A DNA stretch of 42,797 nt from Clostridia bacterium (GTDB lineage: Bacteria > Bacillota > Clostridia > UBA1381): positions 1 to 42,797 of the forward strand of contig CAAEKO010000014.1 of NCBI GenBank assembly GCA_900756545.1, read 5' to 3'. Each line of letters opens with the position of its first letter. The first letter of the stretch is position 1. Shown in pieces: positions 42,785 to 42,797 of the stretch. The notes below the pieces were generated by a model that had not been told where the DNA came from, made no database searches, and saw nothing but the letters and a program-made list of their open reading frames with translations. The position numbers and the translations under genes were made by a program.

Positions 42785-42797
42785 ATGAAGATCAGAC
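42785..42797 (+). CDS. First codons of the next gene, probably gatA (truncated by window end)
   Basis: An ATG preceded by GGAGG starts 12 bases after gatC and reads MKIR. In the common gatCAB order this would be the amidase subunit GatA. The sequence is too short to prove it. Confidence 0.45.

Noticed and set aside
1..42797. CRISPR arrays, tRNA or rRNA genes, transposase genes, phage genes
   Set aside because: No regularly spaced repeats, cloverleaf patterns, rRNA-like sequence, transposase or phage motifs were seen by eye on either strand.

Overview
The window looks like a chromosomal segment of a low-to-mid GC Gram-positive anaerobe of class Clostridia. This is inferred from strong AGGAGG-type ribosome binding sites, S-layer homology (SLH) anchors, a YesM/AraC-type two-component system, CUT1 sugar permeases without a local ATPase, and the gene order DUF512-der-plsY-gpsA. 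A gut or other plant-glycan-degrading lineage is likely, but I cannot name a species.

Layout. (1) 1-2337: the 3' part of an iron-dependent alcohol/glycerol dehydrogenase-like gene, followed by a cytoplasmic glycoside hydrolase family 3 gene. (2) 2377-5716: a near-consensus promoter, an AraC-type response regulator and its overlapping sensor kinase. (3) 5779-31942: a second promoter and about 26 kb of eleven tightly packed same-strand genes. They encode two LplB/YtcP-like permeases, a large lipoprotein solute-binding protein, six large secreted proteins (SLH anchors, a CBM6-SLH fusion, LamG-like binding proteins, two giant right-handed beta-helix proteins of 1561 and about 1604 residues) plus a seventh secreted binding-module protein, and finally a cytoplasmic CE2-like SGNH esterase. 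A strong bidirectional terminator closes the run. (4) 31931-33613, minus strand: a cytoplasmic heparinase II/III-like protein convergent with the operon. (5) 34115-35521: a lone membrane glycosyltransferase 2 gene with its own promoter and terminator. (6) 35530-35650: a gene-free block with perfect hairpins. (7) 35756-42797: a housekeeping cluster of DUF512 radical SAM protein, der, plsY, gpsA, a small lipoprotein, mntP, mnmA, a terminator, gatC and the first codons of a probable gatA.

How it may work together (inference). Regions 1-4 read as a Gram-positive polysaccharide utilisation locus. SLH proteins sit on the wall, LamG/CBM6 modules bind glycan, and the two beta-helix proteins cut or bind it outside the cell. 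The lipoprotein and permeases import oligosaccharides, which the esterase, the heparinase-like protein and the GH3 enzyme would finish inside. The two-component system would sense the substrate. The main novelty candidates are the paired beta-helix giants, a roughly 70-residue module recurring in four secreted proteins, and the SLH proteins without an evident catalytic domain, which could act as surface scaffolds.
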